In this document: piece after piece, positions 18,125 to 26,432 of the stretch
How the letters are laid out: each line of letters begins with the position of its first letter
Position numbering within the stretch: the stretch's first letter is position 1
Assembly (NCBI RefSeq): GCF_900113685.1
Contig: NZ_FOQG01000008.1
Span: forward strand, 1-64,000
Source: Nocardioides psychrotolerans
Lineage (GTDB): Bacteria; Actinomycetota; Actinomycetes; Propionibacteriales; Nocardioidaceae
Direction: 5' to 3'
Length of the DNA stretch: 64,000 nt
Translations under genes and position numbers: made by a program
The notes under the pieces: model-generated
Told to the model about the DNA's origin: nothing
Databases searched by the model: none
Seen by the model: the letters and a program-made list of their open reading frames with translations, nothing else

Positions 18125-20247
18125 CGACCTCCCAGACCCGCACCACGACGCGCATCGGCGACGGCGTCGATGCCGACGTTCGCCACCTCATCCCCGAGGG
18201 GATCTGTCGCACCTTCCGGGTCCTTCCGTACGCCGTGGTGGACGGCAGCGTGCTGGTCGCTGCGGCCGACGCCGAGGACGCCATCACCGAGCAGGTCGTC
18301 GCCGAGCGCGTCGACCGACCCGTGCTGCTGGTGCGCCACACCGTCAACGAGATCGTGGCTGCGATCGACGAGGCCTACCCTCCCGTCGAGTCCGAGGTCG
18401 AGACCCCCGAGGCCCGTCGGGCGCGGATGCAGATGGCCCAGATGCTCACCCGCAGCGGGCTGGTCACGGCAGAGCAGCTGCGGCGCGCAATGTTGGAGTA
18501 CGCCCGCACGGGCGACCCGCTCGGCGACATCCTGGTCTCCCACCAGGCGATCTCCGAGGACGTGCTGGTCGCCGCGCTGTCCGAGCTGCACCAGCTGCAG
18601 CGCGTCGGTCTGGGCGACTTCGAGCCCGACCTCAAGGTGGCCCGGCGCCTGCCTGAGCCCCTCGCCCTCCGACTCCAGGCCATCCCGGTCGCCGAGAGCG
18701 AGGATGTCGTCCTGCTCGCGGTGGCGCGTCCGCTGGCCGACGACGACGTCACCGAGGTCCAGGCGGCCCTGGGATCGTCGTTCCGTCAGCTCCTCGCCAA
18801 CCGCACCGAGCTCGACCAGCTCATCCAGCAGGTCCACAGCGTGCACTACGCCGAGATCTCGACCCGCGGCCTGATGGAGAGCCGGCCCGAGTCGTCGGCC
18901 CACGTCGTCATCACCGGCACCCAGAAGGCCGTGCTGGTCATGACGGTCGTCGCACTCGTGCTGTGCGGGGTCATCTGGCCGGTCAACACCCTGATCGGGA
19001 TCGTCGGCTTCTGCAGCTTCATCTACCTGATCGTGTCGGTCTACAAGTTCCGCCTCACGCTTCGCGCCCTCGGCACGCACCTGGAGACGGACGTGACCGA
19101 TGCCGAGATCGCCGCGATAGACGAGCGGCACCTGCCCGTCTACACGATCCTCGTCCCCCTCTACAAGGAGGCGGGCATCGTGCAGCGGCTGGTGCGCGAC
19201 ATCAACGCGCTGGACTACCCGCGCACCCGTCTCGACGTGAAGCTGCTCTGCGAGGAGGACGACGACGAGACCATCGACAAGATCGTCTCCCTGCAGCTGC
19301 CGCCGCACTTCCACCTCGTGGTCGTCCCCGACAGCCTGCCCAAGACCAAGCCCAAGGCCTGCAACTACGGGCTGCAGCTCTCCACGGGCGCCTACTGCGT
19401 CATCTTCGACGCCGAGGACCGCCCCGACCCGGACCAGCTGAAGAAGGCCCTCCTCGCCTTCGACCACGTGCCGTCCAACGTCGTGTGCATCCAGGCCAAG
19501 CTCAACCACTTCAACCAGGACCAGAACCTGCTGACCGCCTGGTTCGCCAACGAGTACTCGATGCACTTCGAGCTGGTGCTGCCCGCGATGGGCGCCGCGG
19601 AGTCGCCGATCCCGCTGGGCGGCACGTCCAACCACTTCATCACCTCGACCCTGCGTGAGCTCGGCGCCTGGGACCCGTTCAACGTCACCGAGGACGCCGA
19701 CCTGGGCATCCGCCTGCACCGCGAGGGCTACCGCACGGCGATGATCGACTCCACCACGCTGGAGGAGGCCAACTCCAACGTCGGCAACTGGATCCGCCAG
19801 CGCTCGCGCTGGAACAAGGGCTACTACCAGACCTGGCTGGTCCACATGCGCAATCCGATCGGCCTGCTCTCGCAGACCGGCCTGCGTGGCTTCATGAGCT
19901 TCAACCTGACCATGGGCTCGGCGTTCGTCCTGCTGATGAACCCGATCTTCTGGGGGCTCACCACGCTCTACGTCCTCACCCAGTGGGGCTTCATCGAGCA
20001 GCTCTTCCCGGGCATCGTGTTCTACGCCGCGAGCGCGATGCTCTTCATCGGCAACTTCATCTTCGTCTACCTCAACGTCGCCGGCAGCCTCCAGCGCGGA
20101 GAGTTCGGCATCACCCGCACCGCCCTGCTCTCGCCGCTCTACTGGGGCTTGATGAGCTGGGCGGCCTGGAAGGGCTTCATCCAGCTCTTCACCAACCCCT
20201 TCTACTGGGAGAAGACCGAGCACGGCCTCGACGAGGGGTCGTCATGA
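18121..20247 (+). CDS. GspE_N/MshEN-like domain fused to a processive family 2 glycosyltransferase
   Basis: 708 residues. Residues about 20-85 and 105-245 look like two GspE_N/MshEN-type modules (LPYAVVDGSVLVAAADAED; SGLVTAEQLRRAMLEY; PLGDILVSHQAISEDVLVAAL). Then two membrane helices (about 266-308), a GT2 domain with DxD-like FDAEDRPD (429-436), TEDADLG (523-529) and the processive-synthase motif RQRSRW (559-564), and further C-terminal helices. This is the architecture of membrane polysaccharide synthases that polymerise and export; the module order is the reverse of NfrB, whose MshEN is C-terminal. The arginines expected for cyclic-di-GMP binding are not evident. Start GTG overlaps the upstream stop; product glycan unknown. 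Confidence 0.85.
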   Translation: MTTSQTRTTTRIGDGVDADVRHLIPEGICRTFRVLPYAVVDGSVLVAAADAEDAITEQVVAERVDRPVLLVRHTVNEIVAAIDEAYPPVESEVETPEARRARMQMAQMLTRSGLVTAEQLRRAMLEYARTGDPLGDILVSHQAISEDVLVAALSELHQLQRVGLGDFEPDLKVARRLPEPLALRLQAIPVAESEDVVLLAVARPLADDDVTEVQAALGSSFRQLLANRTELDQLIQQVHSVHYAEISTRGLMESRPESSAHVVITGTQKAVLVMTVVALVLCGVIWPVNTLIGIVGFCSFIYLIVSVYKFRLTLRALGTHLETDVTDAEIAAIDERHLPVYTILVPLYKEAGIVQRLVRDINALDYPRTRLDVKLLCEEDDDETIDKIVSLQLPPHFHLVVVPDSLPKTKPKACNYGLQLSTGAYCVIFDAEDRPDPDQLKKALLAFDHVPSNVVCIQAKLNHFNQDQNLLTAWFANEYSMHFELVLPAMGAAESPIPLGGTSNHFITSTLRELGAWDPFNVTEDADLGIRLHREGYRTAMIDSTTLEEANSNVGNWIRQRSRWNKGYYQTWLVHMRNPIGLLSQTGLRGFMSFNLTMGSAFVLLMNPIFWGLTTLYVLTQWGFIEQLFPGIVFYAASAMLFIGNFIFVYLNVAGSLQRGEFGITRTALLSPLYWGLMSWAAWKGFIQLFTNPFYWEKTEHGLDEGSS

Positions 20248-22001
20248 CCGCCCAGCTGAGCCAGCCCGAGCCCACCGTCACCACGGTCACCACGGTCGAG
20301 GTCGTCACCAACCGCGAGCGTCTGTCCGGGGTCGTCCAGTCGGTCGGCCGTCGTCCGGACGACATCCCCCGCCGCTGGTGGGAGAGCGCCCTGGTGTTCG
20401 GACTGTTCCTGGTCGCCTACGCCTGGTTCGGCTACTGGCTCGTCGTCGACATGCACGTGGTGGGCTTCGAGACCCTCGACCGGTTCAACCGGGCCCTGAT
20501 GATCTGGCACAACGACCCGCCCAAGCTCTCCTCGGTCGGCTTCGACTACCCGCCGCTGACGATCCTGCTGATCTCGCCGCTGACGGTCGTCCCCGCGCTG
20601 GCCAGCTCGCTCATCGTGGTGCCCCTGGCCTCAGCCGTCTTCGCCGCCTTCACGATGGTCACCTTCAACACGATGATGCGCCGCGCGCAGGTCCTCGCCC
20701 CGCTGCGGGTCGTCGTCCTGGTCGCCTTCGGGCTCAACCCGCTCGTCGCCCTGTACGCCGCCAGCGGGGCCCGCCACTTCATGTGGCTGACCTTCGTGGT
20801 GGCCGCCCTGGGCGCGCTCTTCGCGTGGTACGTCACCGCCGACATCCGCTTCGTGATGATCGCGGGCCTGGCCTTCGCCATCGCCGCACTCTCGGGCTAC
20901 AGCAGCCTGCTGTGGTTCGTGGTCAGCGCCATCATGGTCGGGGCGATCCTCGCCCGGCTCGGCGCTGACGGCACCGAGATCGAGGGCACCACGGTGGGGT
21001 TCGCCGCCCCGACGGTCTACGTGATCGCGCTGTGGTCGGCCTTCAACCTGATCCTGGTGCTCAAGCCCTTCAACTGGATCACGGCCAGCAGTGACTCAGC
21101 CTCCTCGGGCGGGCTGGAGAGCTTCTCGGCCGTCGAGCTGCTGGAGTACACCGGGCGGTTGGTCCTCTACGGCGCACCGATCGCGATCGTCGTGCTCCCG
21201 GCACTGGTCTTCGCCGGCATCGCCCGTCGCAACGGGCTCGCGCTGTGGCTCGCGGTGATCCTCTTCCTCTCGATCATCGTCCCGGCGCTCTCGGTCGCCC
21301 TCAAGATCACCGACTCGCCGATGGTCATGCGCAATGCCCTGCCGATCCTGCTGTTCTCGATGATCGGCGCGATCTGGCTGGCCCGCTCCGCAGGGGAGGG
21401 CGCCACGCTCGTGAGCGCCCTGCTGGTGGCCGGGCTGATCATCAGCATCCCGTGGACCTTCCAGGCGATGAAGACCTACAAGTACCAGGGCCTGGAGTCC
21501 ACGTTCGCTGCAGCGGTCTCGACCCGCCAGTCGCAGGAGGGGGCCACCACGCCGGACGGCTCCACCGTCGGCTATGTCTCCGAGCAGGCGATGGCGAGGT
21601 GGATCAAGGACAACGTGACCCTCAACAGCTCGATCCTCACCGACAACGCGCAGACGTCGGCGGTCATCCTCCTCACCGGTGACCCGGCGCTGTTCTTCGA
21701 CCGCGTGGACAAGTCCGACGGCCCCTGGCTCGCGGCGGCCAAGGACCCCGCGGCGCACGTCGACTACATGCTGCTCTCGACCAACTCCTCCGCTGACCTG
21801 CTCAGCAACCTCTACGAGGACGCCGTCGACGGCAGCAACGCCTTCCTCACCGAGGCCTACCGCACGGAGCGCTACGTCCTGGTCAGCGTGCCCTCCGGCT
21901 TCCGTCGCGGCGCCGACTCGCTCGGCGACCAGGACCCAGCCGCCCTGTCCATCCCCGGACAAGGCATCACCACCACTCCCGTCGAGGCGGCAGACCAGTG
22001 A
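20244..22001 (+). CDS. polytopic membrane protein, GT-C glycosyltransferase-like
   Basis: 585 residues with a cytoplasmic Thr-rich start, about ten hydrophobic segments, and a soluble C-terminal domain (about residues 415-585; YVSEQAMARWIKDNV, VDYMLLSTNSSADLL). An acidic/aromatic loop after the first helix (GFETLDRFNRALMIWHNDPP, then GFDYPPLTILL) recalls the first extracytoplasmic loop of GT-C enzymes, which use polyprenyl-phosphate sugars. No single family motif settles it. ATG overlaps the glycosyltransferase stop (ATGA). Likely decorates or polymerises the same glycan, or adds sugar to the secreted partners; inference. Confidence 0.68.
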   Translation: MTAQLSQPEPTVTTVTTVEVVTNRERLSGVVQSVGRRPDDIPRRWWESALVFGLFLVAYAWFGYWLVVDMHVVGFETLDRFNRALMIWHNDPPKLSSVGFDYPPLTILLISPLTVVPALASSLIVVPLASAVFAAFTMVTFNTMMRRAQVLAPLRVVVLVAFGLNPLVALYAASGARHFMWLTFVVAALGALFAWYVTADIRFVMIAGLAFAIAALSGYSSLLWFVVSAIMVGAILARLGADGTEIEGTTVGFAAPTVYVIALWSAFNLILVLKPFNWITASSDSASSGGLESFSAVELLEYTGRLVLYGAPIAIVVLPALVFAGIARRNGLALWLAVILFLSIIVPALSVALKITDSPMVMRNALPILLFSMIGAIWLARSAGEGATLVSALLVAGLIISIPWTFQAMKTYKYQGLESTFAAAVSTRQSQEGATTPDGSTVGYVSEQAMARWIKDNVTLNSSILTDNAQTSAVILLTGDPALFFDRVDKSDGPWLAAAKDPAAHVDYMLLSTNSSADLLSNLYEDAVDGSNAFLTEAYRTERYVLVSVPSGFRRGADSLGDQDPAALSIPGQGITTTPVEAADQ

Positions 22002-22711
22002 CCACCTACCCGGGCCAGACCATCACGCCGCCGCCGTCGATCGACGACATCCTGGCGAAGAGCACCACGGACGAGCGCATCGGCCGCATCGACTTCACCG
22101 CGCCCCTCGTGACCGATGAGGAGGGCACCCCAGTCGAGCCCGAGGCCCTCACGACGCCCGCCGCCCGGCCCGTACGACGCCCCTCGCCCCGCCCGGCGCC
22201 GGTCGTCGAGACCGAGCCCGTCGTCGTCGAGACCGAGCCCGTCGTCGTCGAGATCAAGCCCGTCGCCGTCGAGGCCGAGCCGGTCGCCGTCGAGATCAAG
22301 CCCGTCGACGTATCCCTTGCTGCACTGCCGCCGGCGGACTCGCTGGCCAAGGAGCTGCCGCACCTGGCCGTCTCGGTCGAGGAGATCGCCGCCACCGTCA
22401 TCGACCGCATGCAGCGCGCCGGTGACGCCCACGTGCGTCTTCTCGAGGCCGTCGAGCTCGAGACCGCCCGCCGCTGCGAGCTGGTGACGGCTCAGGCGGA
22501 GCTCGACGCCGAGCTGATCCGCCTGCATGCCCGGCGCGAGGCGCACGCCATCATCACGGCTGCCCGGATGCGCACCGGCGGGGACGCGGGTTCCGCTGCC
22601 GAGGGCCAACTCCTCGGCGAGATCAGCGCGTCCTTCTCCCGGTTCGCCGAGTCCATCGAGACCTCCGCCGCCGAGGCGAGCATGGCCCACGACCCCTCCT
22701 CGCCGTCATGA
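21998..22711 (+). CDS. cytoplasmic coiled-coil protein with a repeated Val-Glu-Pro linker
   Basis: 237 residues without signal or membrane segment. N-terminus PPPSIDDILAKST, then a low-complexity linker made of five 7-residue units of the type VVETEPV / VVEIKPV (about residues 69-103), then a helical region (about 110-225; VEEIAATVIDRMQRAGDAHVR, ETARRCELVTAQAELDAELIR). GTG start overlaps the previous stop (GTGA), and its own stop overlaps the next ATG. It resembles scaffold proteins more than enzymes; no function assigned. Confidence 0.68.
   Translation: MTTYPGQTITPPPSIDDILAKSTTDERIGRIDFTAPLVTDEEGTPVEPEALTTPAARPVRRPSPRPAPVVETEPVVVETEPVVVEIKPVAVEAEPVAVEIKPVDVSLAALPPADSLAKELPHLAVSVEEIAATVIDRMQRAGDAHVRLLEAVELETARRCELVTAQAELDAELIRLHARREAHAIITAARMRTGGDAGSAAEGQLLGEISASFSRFAESIETSAAEASMAHDPSSPS
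22202..22306 (+). repeat. five tandem 21-bp repeats in the coiled-coil gene
   Basis: Five in-frame units of 21 bp starting at 22202, 22223, 22244, 22265 and 22286. Units 1 and 2 are identical (GTCGTCGAGACCGAGCCCGT plus C); units 3 and 5 differ in two or three codons (ATCAAG for ACCGAG). They encode a charged Val-Glu-Pro linker whose length could vary between strains by slippage. Confidence 0.85.
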
Positions 22712-23901
22712 CGAGCCAGGTCCCCGGACGCCGTCGGCGAAGCCGCCAGGCCCTGACCTCTCTCACCTTGGTGGGGGCGCTCGCCCTGGCCGGCTGTGGC
22801 GGCGACGACGAGACGCCGTCCGGCCGCTCGACCAGCGACCCCAGCGCCGTCCCCGGGTCCGAGGTCACGATCGACCCGGTCACCGGCGAGGGCGGCACGC
22901 TCGTCACCGAGCAGCGGTTCTTCAGCGAGAGGTCCCCGTGGAACAACCGGATCGACGACAACGAGCTCGACCCCGCCTCCGCTGAGATGATCCGGCTCGC
23001 CAAGATCCGGGTCGGAGTCTGCGAGGAGGCCGATGCCGGCAACGCCCTGCGCCTGTGCGACCGGGAGATCTCCGAGGGCGTCTACATCAACACCGAGGCC
23101 TGGACCACGGCGGTCGTGGCCGGCGGTGAGCCCACGGACGTGGTGTGCCGCCAGGTCAAGTGCGGCGACGGGGACGACACGGTGGTGCTCGACATCCCCG
23201 CCGACGTGGATCCCGACCCGCGCTACGACGGGTGGTACACGATCTTCGACACCAACAGCTCGGTGGCCTACGACCTGTGGCGCGCGCGCCGCGAGGCCGA
23301 CGGCAGCATCTCCTACCACTTCATGCGGGAGTGGGACCTCAACGGAGCCGGCTTCGGTGCGCCCCAGGTGGTCAGCGCGCGCGGGTCCGGACTGCCCCTG
23401 TTCGCGGGGCTGATCAGCCCCGACGAGCTCGAGGCCGGACTGATCGACCACGCGCTGGCGATCAGCCTCCCCGGCCCCGCGGCCAACTGGTTCGTCCAGC
23501 CCGCGTCCTCGACCGACGGCAACGGCAACGAGCGCTCGATCCCCGAGGGCGCCCGGATCCGCCTCAAGGCCGACGTCGTCCCGCCCCGCCCGGTGGACCC
23601 GCTGACCCAGAAGCCGATCAAGATGACCGCACAGCAGCGTCGCTACGCCGACGCCATCGTCGCGGCCCTGCGCACCTACGGCGCGATCGTCGTCGACCGG
23701 GCTGCGGTCCCGACCCTCTACGCCCAGCGGGACGTCACGTCGACGTACCTCAACGGCAACGAGCTCCAGGGGCTGCACCTCGACGACTTCGAGGTCGTCA
23801 GGCTCGGCAAGCGCTACGAGTACCCCCCGGAGGACAGCGTGGACGAGAACGGCCTCGTCACCAGCCCGACCAGAAGCACGTCCAGCCAGGGAGCCCAGTG
23901 A
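22708..23901 (+). CDS. secreted lipoprotein of unknown function in the glycosyltransferase locus
   Basis: 397 residues with a basic N-terminus and a lipobox LALAGC (Cys30), so it should be lipid-anchored outside the membrane. The body begins FFSERSPWNNRID and contains VLDIPADVDPDPRYDGWYTI, YDLWRARREADGSISYHF, SGLPLFAGLISPDELEAGLI, DHALAISLPG and a C-terminal helical part (AQQRRYADAIVAALRTYGAIV). I recall similar secreted proteins in actinobacteria such as Solirubrobacter, none characterised to my knowledge. ATG overlaps the previous stop (ATGA). Four Cys in the body (near 115-150) may form disulfides. Confidence 0.7.
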   Translation: MTSQVPGRRRRSRQALTSLTLVGALALAGCGGDDETPSGRSTSDPSAVPGSEVTIDPVTGEGGTLVTEQRFFSERSPWNNRIDDNELDPASAEMIRLAKIRVGVCEEADAGNALRLCDREISEGVYINTEAWTTAVVAGGEPTDVVCRQVKCGDGDDTVVLDIPADVDPDPRYDGWYTIFDTNSSVAYDLWRARREADGSISYHFMREWDLNGAGFGAPQVVSARGSGLPLFAGLISPDELEAGLIDHALAISLPGPAANWFVQPASSTDGNGNERSIPEGARIRLKADVVPPRPVDPLTQKPIKMTAQQRRYADAIVAALRTYGAIVVDRAAVPTLYAQRDVTSTYLNGNELQGLHLDDFEVVRLGKRYEYPPEDSVDENGLVTSPTRSTSSQGAQ

Positions 23902-25334
23902 TGCGCAGCACCCTTCGACCACAGGCACTCGTCGGTCTGCTGGTGGCGGTCGGGCTGGCCCTGAGCGCCTGCTCGGACCAGACGCCGGAGGCGACCGACA
24001 CCGTCGCCCAGCAGGAGGCCGCCCGCTACCGGCAGAACACCGACGAGCAGGAGCTCATCAACAAGCGCAACGCCGAGCTGCCGAGCCGTCCTGGAGGCGT
24101 CGTCGACATCGAAGGCTCCAGCGGTTCGCTGACGGCCGAGGCGGCCAGGCGCTATGAGTTCAACGCGAGCACCACCGACGTCACCTTCGCGGAGACCGGT
24201 GAGGACCGGGCCTTCCAACGTCTGTGCGCGGGCGAGATCGACCTGGTCGACTCCTCGCGTCCCATCAGCCGCGCCGAGTGGGACGCGTGCCGCGCCGTCG
24301 GGCTGGACGTCGTGCAGTTCCAGGTGGCGGCCGACGCCGTCGTGCTGGCCATCAAGTCCGAGACCGACGTCGGCGGCGACTGCCTGACCACGGCGCAGGT
24401 CCAGGACATCTTCCGCGCCGGCTCGCCCGTGACCAGCTGGGCCCAGCTCGGGCTGGACGACGTGCGCCTCGAGACCGGTGGTCCGACCCCGGACAACAAC
24501 GCCTTCGGGTTCTTCGGCCGCTACGTCCTCGACGCCCCGGAGCCGAGCTTGACCAACCTCCGGTCCGACTACCAGGCCTTCGACTCCGACAACGGCGCCC
24601 GGATCTGGGTCGTCGGCGACACCCGCGAACACGCGCTCGCCGACCGGTTCCCCGAGCGCGCCCGCAAGCGCACCGAGCTCAACAGCCAGCTCGCGGTTGC
24701 CTGGCAGGTCCTGCGGGACGCGGCCGCCGAGGTCAGGGCCGCCAAGGCTGAGGTGGAGAAGGGGATCCGCGACAAGCGGTCGCCTGCGGACAAGGCTCGC
24801 GACCAGCGCCGCCTGGCTGACGCCATCGTCGCCCGAGACGCAGCCCGGGCCGCCAAGAGCCGCGTCGAGGAGCGCCGGGCTACTGCGCTGGAGCTCTACG
24901 GCCTGGCCCGCGACGCCAAGCGGGTCATCGATGGGACCCGCGGCAACGTGGCGTTCTTCCGGTTCAGCTACTACGAGCTCTACGAGGACCAGCTGCGGCC
25001 CTTCGAGATCACGATGCCCGACGGGGAGCTCAACTGCATCTTCCCCAGCCAGCGCACGATCGTCAGCGGTGAGTACCCGCTCGCCCGCCAGCTGCTGATC
25101 ACGACCACCACCCGGTCGCTGCAGCGCCGCGAGGTCAACGAGTTCCTGACGTTCTACGTCAACCAGTCGGAGAAGCTCGCCGCCGATGCCCGTCTGGTCG
25201 CGCTGCCGAGCAACATCATCACGCTCCAGAACAGCTGGTTGCAGGGCGAGACCCCGGTGATCCTGGTCAGCCCCGACGAAGAGATCACCACGCAGGCGCC
25301 TGCGCAGCAGCCCGAGGAGAAGCCGGCTCGATGA
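23901..25334 (+). CDS. PstS-like lipoprotein with a coiled-coil insertion
   Basis: 477 residues with lipobox LSAC (Cys24). The N-terminal half follows phosphate-binding protein PstS: VDIEGSSGSLTAEAARRY, CAGEIDLVDSSRPISRAEW, CLTTAQVQDIFRAGSPVTSW, GGPTPDNNAFGFFGRYVLD. The C-terminal segment also fits (EYPLARQLLITTTTRSLQRR, VNEFLTFYVNQSEKLA). Between them, about residues 250-342, lies an Ala/Arg/Glu-rich helical insertion that PstS lacks (WQVLRDAAAEVRAAKAEVEK). No pstCAB or phoU gene is nearby. The ATG shares one base with the preceding stop (TGATG). A structural or glycan-binding role is as likely as transport. Confidence 0.75.
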   Translation: MRSTLRPQALVGLLVAVGLALSACSDQTPEATDTVAQQEAARYRQNTDEQELINKRNAELPSRPGGVVDIEGSSGSLTAEAARRYEFNASTTDVTFAETGEDRAFQRLCAGEIDLVDSSRPISRAEWDACRAVGLDVVQFQVAADAVVLAIKSETDVGGDCLTTAQVQDIFRAGSPVTSWAQLGLDDVRLETGGPTPDNNAFGFFGRYVLDAPEPSLTNLRSDYQAFDSDNGARIWVVGDTREHALADRFPERARKRTELNSQLAVAWQVLRDAAAEVRAAKAEVEKGIRDKRSPADKARDQRRLADAIVARDAARAAKSRVEERRATALELYGLARDAKRVIDGTRGNVAFFRFSYYELYEDQLRPFEITMPDGELNCIFPSQRTIVSGEYPLARQLLITTTTRSLQRREVNEFLTFYVNQSEKLAADARLVALPSNIITLQNSWLQGETPVILVSPDEEITTQAPAQQPEEKPAR

Positions 25335-26428
25335 CCGTCGTGTCCCGCGCCGCCACCCTGGTCGTCGCAATCCTGACGACCGCCCTGGCGACGGTCGGGA
25401 CCACGACCGCGTGGGCCGGCGCGGACCCCGCAGCTCTTCGTGGCGACGAGACCGCACGCATCGGGAGCGCCTCGACCGGTCCGGCCCCGCGACTGGCGGC
25501 ACGGGCGACGAGCACCGCCGTACGACGGGTGCAGAAGGTCACGCTCAAGTGGAGTGGCGGGTGGAAGGAGCCGGTCCAGACCACGTCGGCGACCATCCCC
25601 GGCATCGGTGAGGTCACGCTGGTCTGCAGGCCCAACACGACCATGATCCGGCTCTTCGCGACCGACCGCTCGGCCGAGACCCAGATGTGGCTGGCCAAGC
25701 ACGAGGTCAAGGACCAGCGCAACGTGGTGGCGACCAAGACGGTGCGCATCTACCGCTACGCCCACGCGTTCGACGACGGCACCGGCGGCACCGGGTCCTT
25801 CGCCCACGAGGGCCTCAACCAGGTCTTCCCCATCGAGAACTACTCGTCGGGCTACGTCGACGGCATCATCAGCCAGCGACCGGGCCGCCACCAGCCCGCC
25901 GCAGGGGCACCGATGGCGCCCGTGACGTCGTTCCGCCTCAACTGGTACTGGAACGGCTTCCACCACCCGGCGGAATATCGCTTCTGCCAGTTCGACGCGG
26001 TCTTCAAGACGACCTTCCCGACCCGCCTCGGCGTCAACTGGCACGGGGAGGCCGACGCGGTCGACAACGTGCTCCAGTCGTCCCGGCTGCCCTCGATCGG
26101 CCAGCTCAACGTGCGCTGCGGCACCAACGACGACGGCGGCGGCGGCATCCAGTCGATCAGCCTGGTCCCCGACGTCGACAACGCGAGCGTCTACGCCGAG
26201 ACCGTGACCGGCGAGGGCGACGTCGACGACCACGTCGACCCGTTCTCCAAGGGGTTCGACCCCGAGACCGGCAAGGTCGGGCCGATCCCGGTGCCCCGCA
26301 ACGGGATGGTGCGTCTCTTCTTCAGCGTCGGTGGGATCGAGCGACGATTCATCGCCTCCTCTTACTACGTCACCAACAACGGCAACGCGCGGCTGAACCT
26401 GTGCGAGCTCGCCGTCGCGCCGTACTAG
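25331..26428 (+). CDS. secreted protein, paralogue 1 of a tandem pair
   Basis: 365 residues with a signal peptide (LVVAILTTALATVGTTTAWA, likely cut near 29-30). The mature part contains an internal duplication: ATIPGIGEVTLVC (88-99) and SRLPSIGQLNVRC (251-263), each preceded by a V-x-W strand. Four cysteines (99, 219, 263, 358) align with those of the next gene. Conserved blocks shared with it: DDGTGGTG, EGLNQ, PIENYSSG, GIISQRPGR, WNGF-HPA-YR. ATG overlaps the previous stop (ATGA). Beta-sandwich modules are likely; no known family recognised. Confidence 0.7.
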   Translation: MTVVSRAATLVVAILTTALATVGTTTAWAGADPAALRGDETARIGSASTGPAPRLAARATSTAVRRVQKVTLKWSGGWKEPVQTTSATIPGIGEVTLVCRPNTTMIRLFATDRSAETQMWLAKHEVKDQRNVVATKTVRIYRYAHAFDDGTGGTGSFAHEGLNQVFPIENYSSGYVDGIISQRPGRHQPAAGAPMAPVTSFRLNWYWNGFHHPAEYRFCQFDAVFKTTFPTRLGVNWHGEADAVDNVLQSSRLPSIGQLNVRCGTNDDGGGGIQSISLVPDVDNASVYAETVTGEGDVDDHVDPFSKGFDPETGKVGPIPVPRNGMVRLFFSVGGIERRFIASSYYVTNNGNARLNLCELAVAPY

Positions 26429-26432
26429 CGTC

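Noticed and set aside
22202..22306. CRISPR-like direct repeats
   Set aside because: Repeats are contiguous 21-mers without spacers and in frame inside a coding gene.
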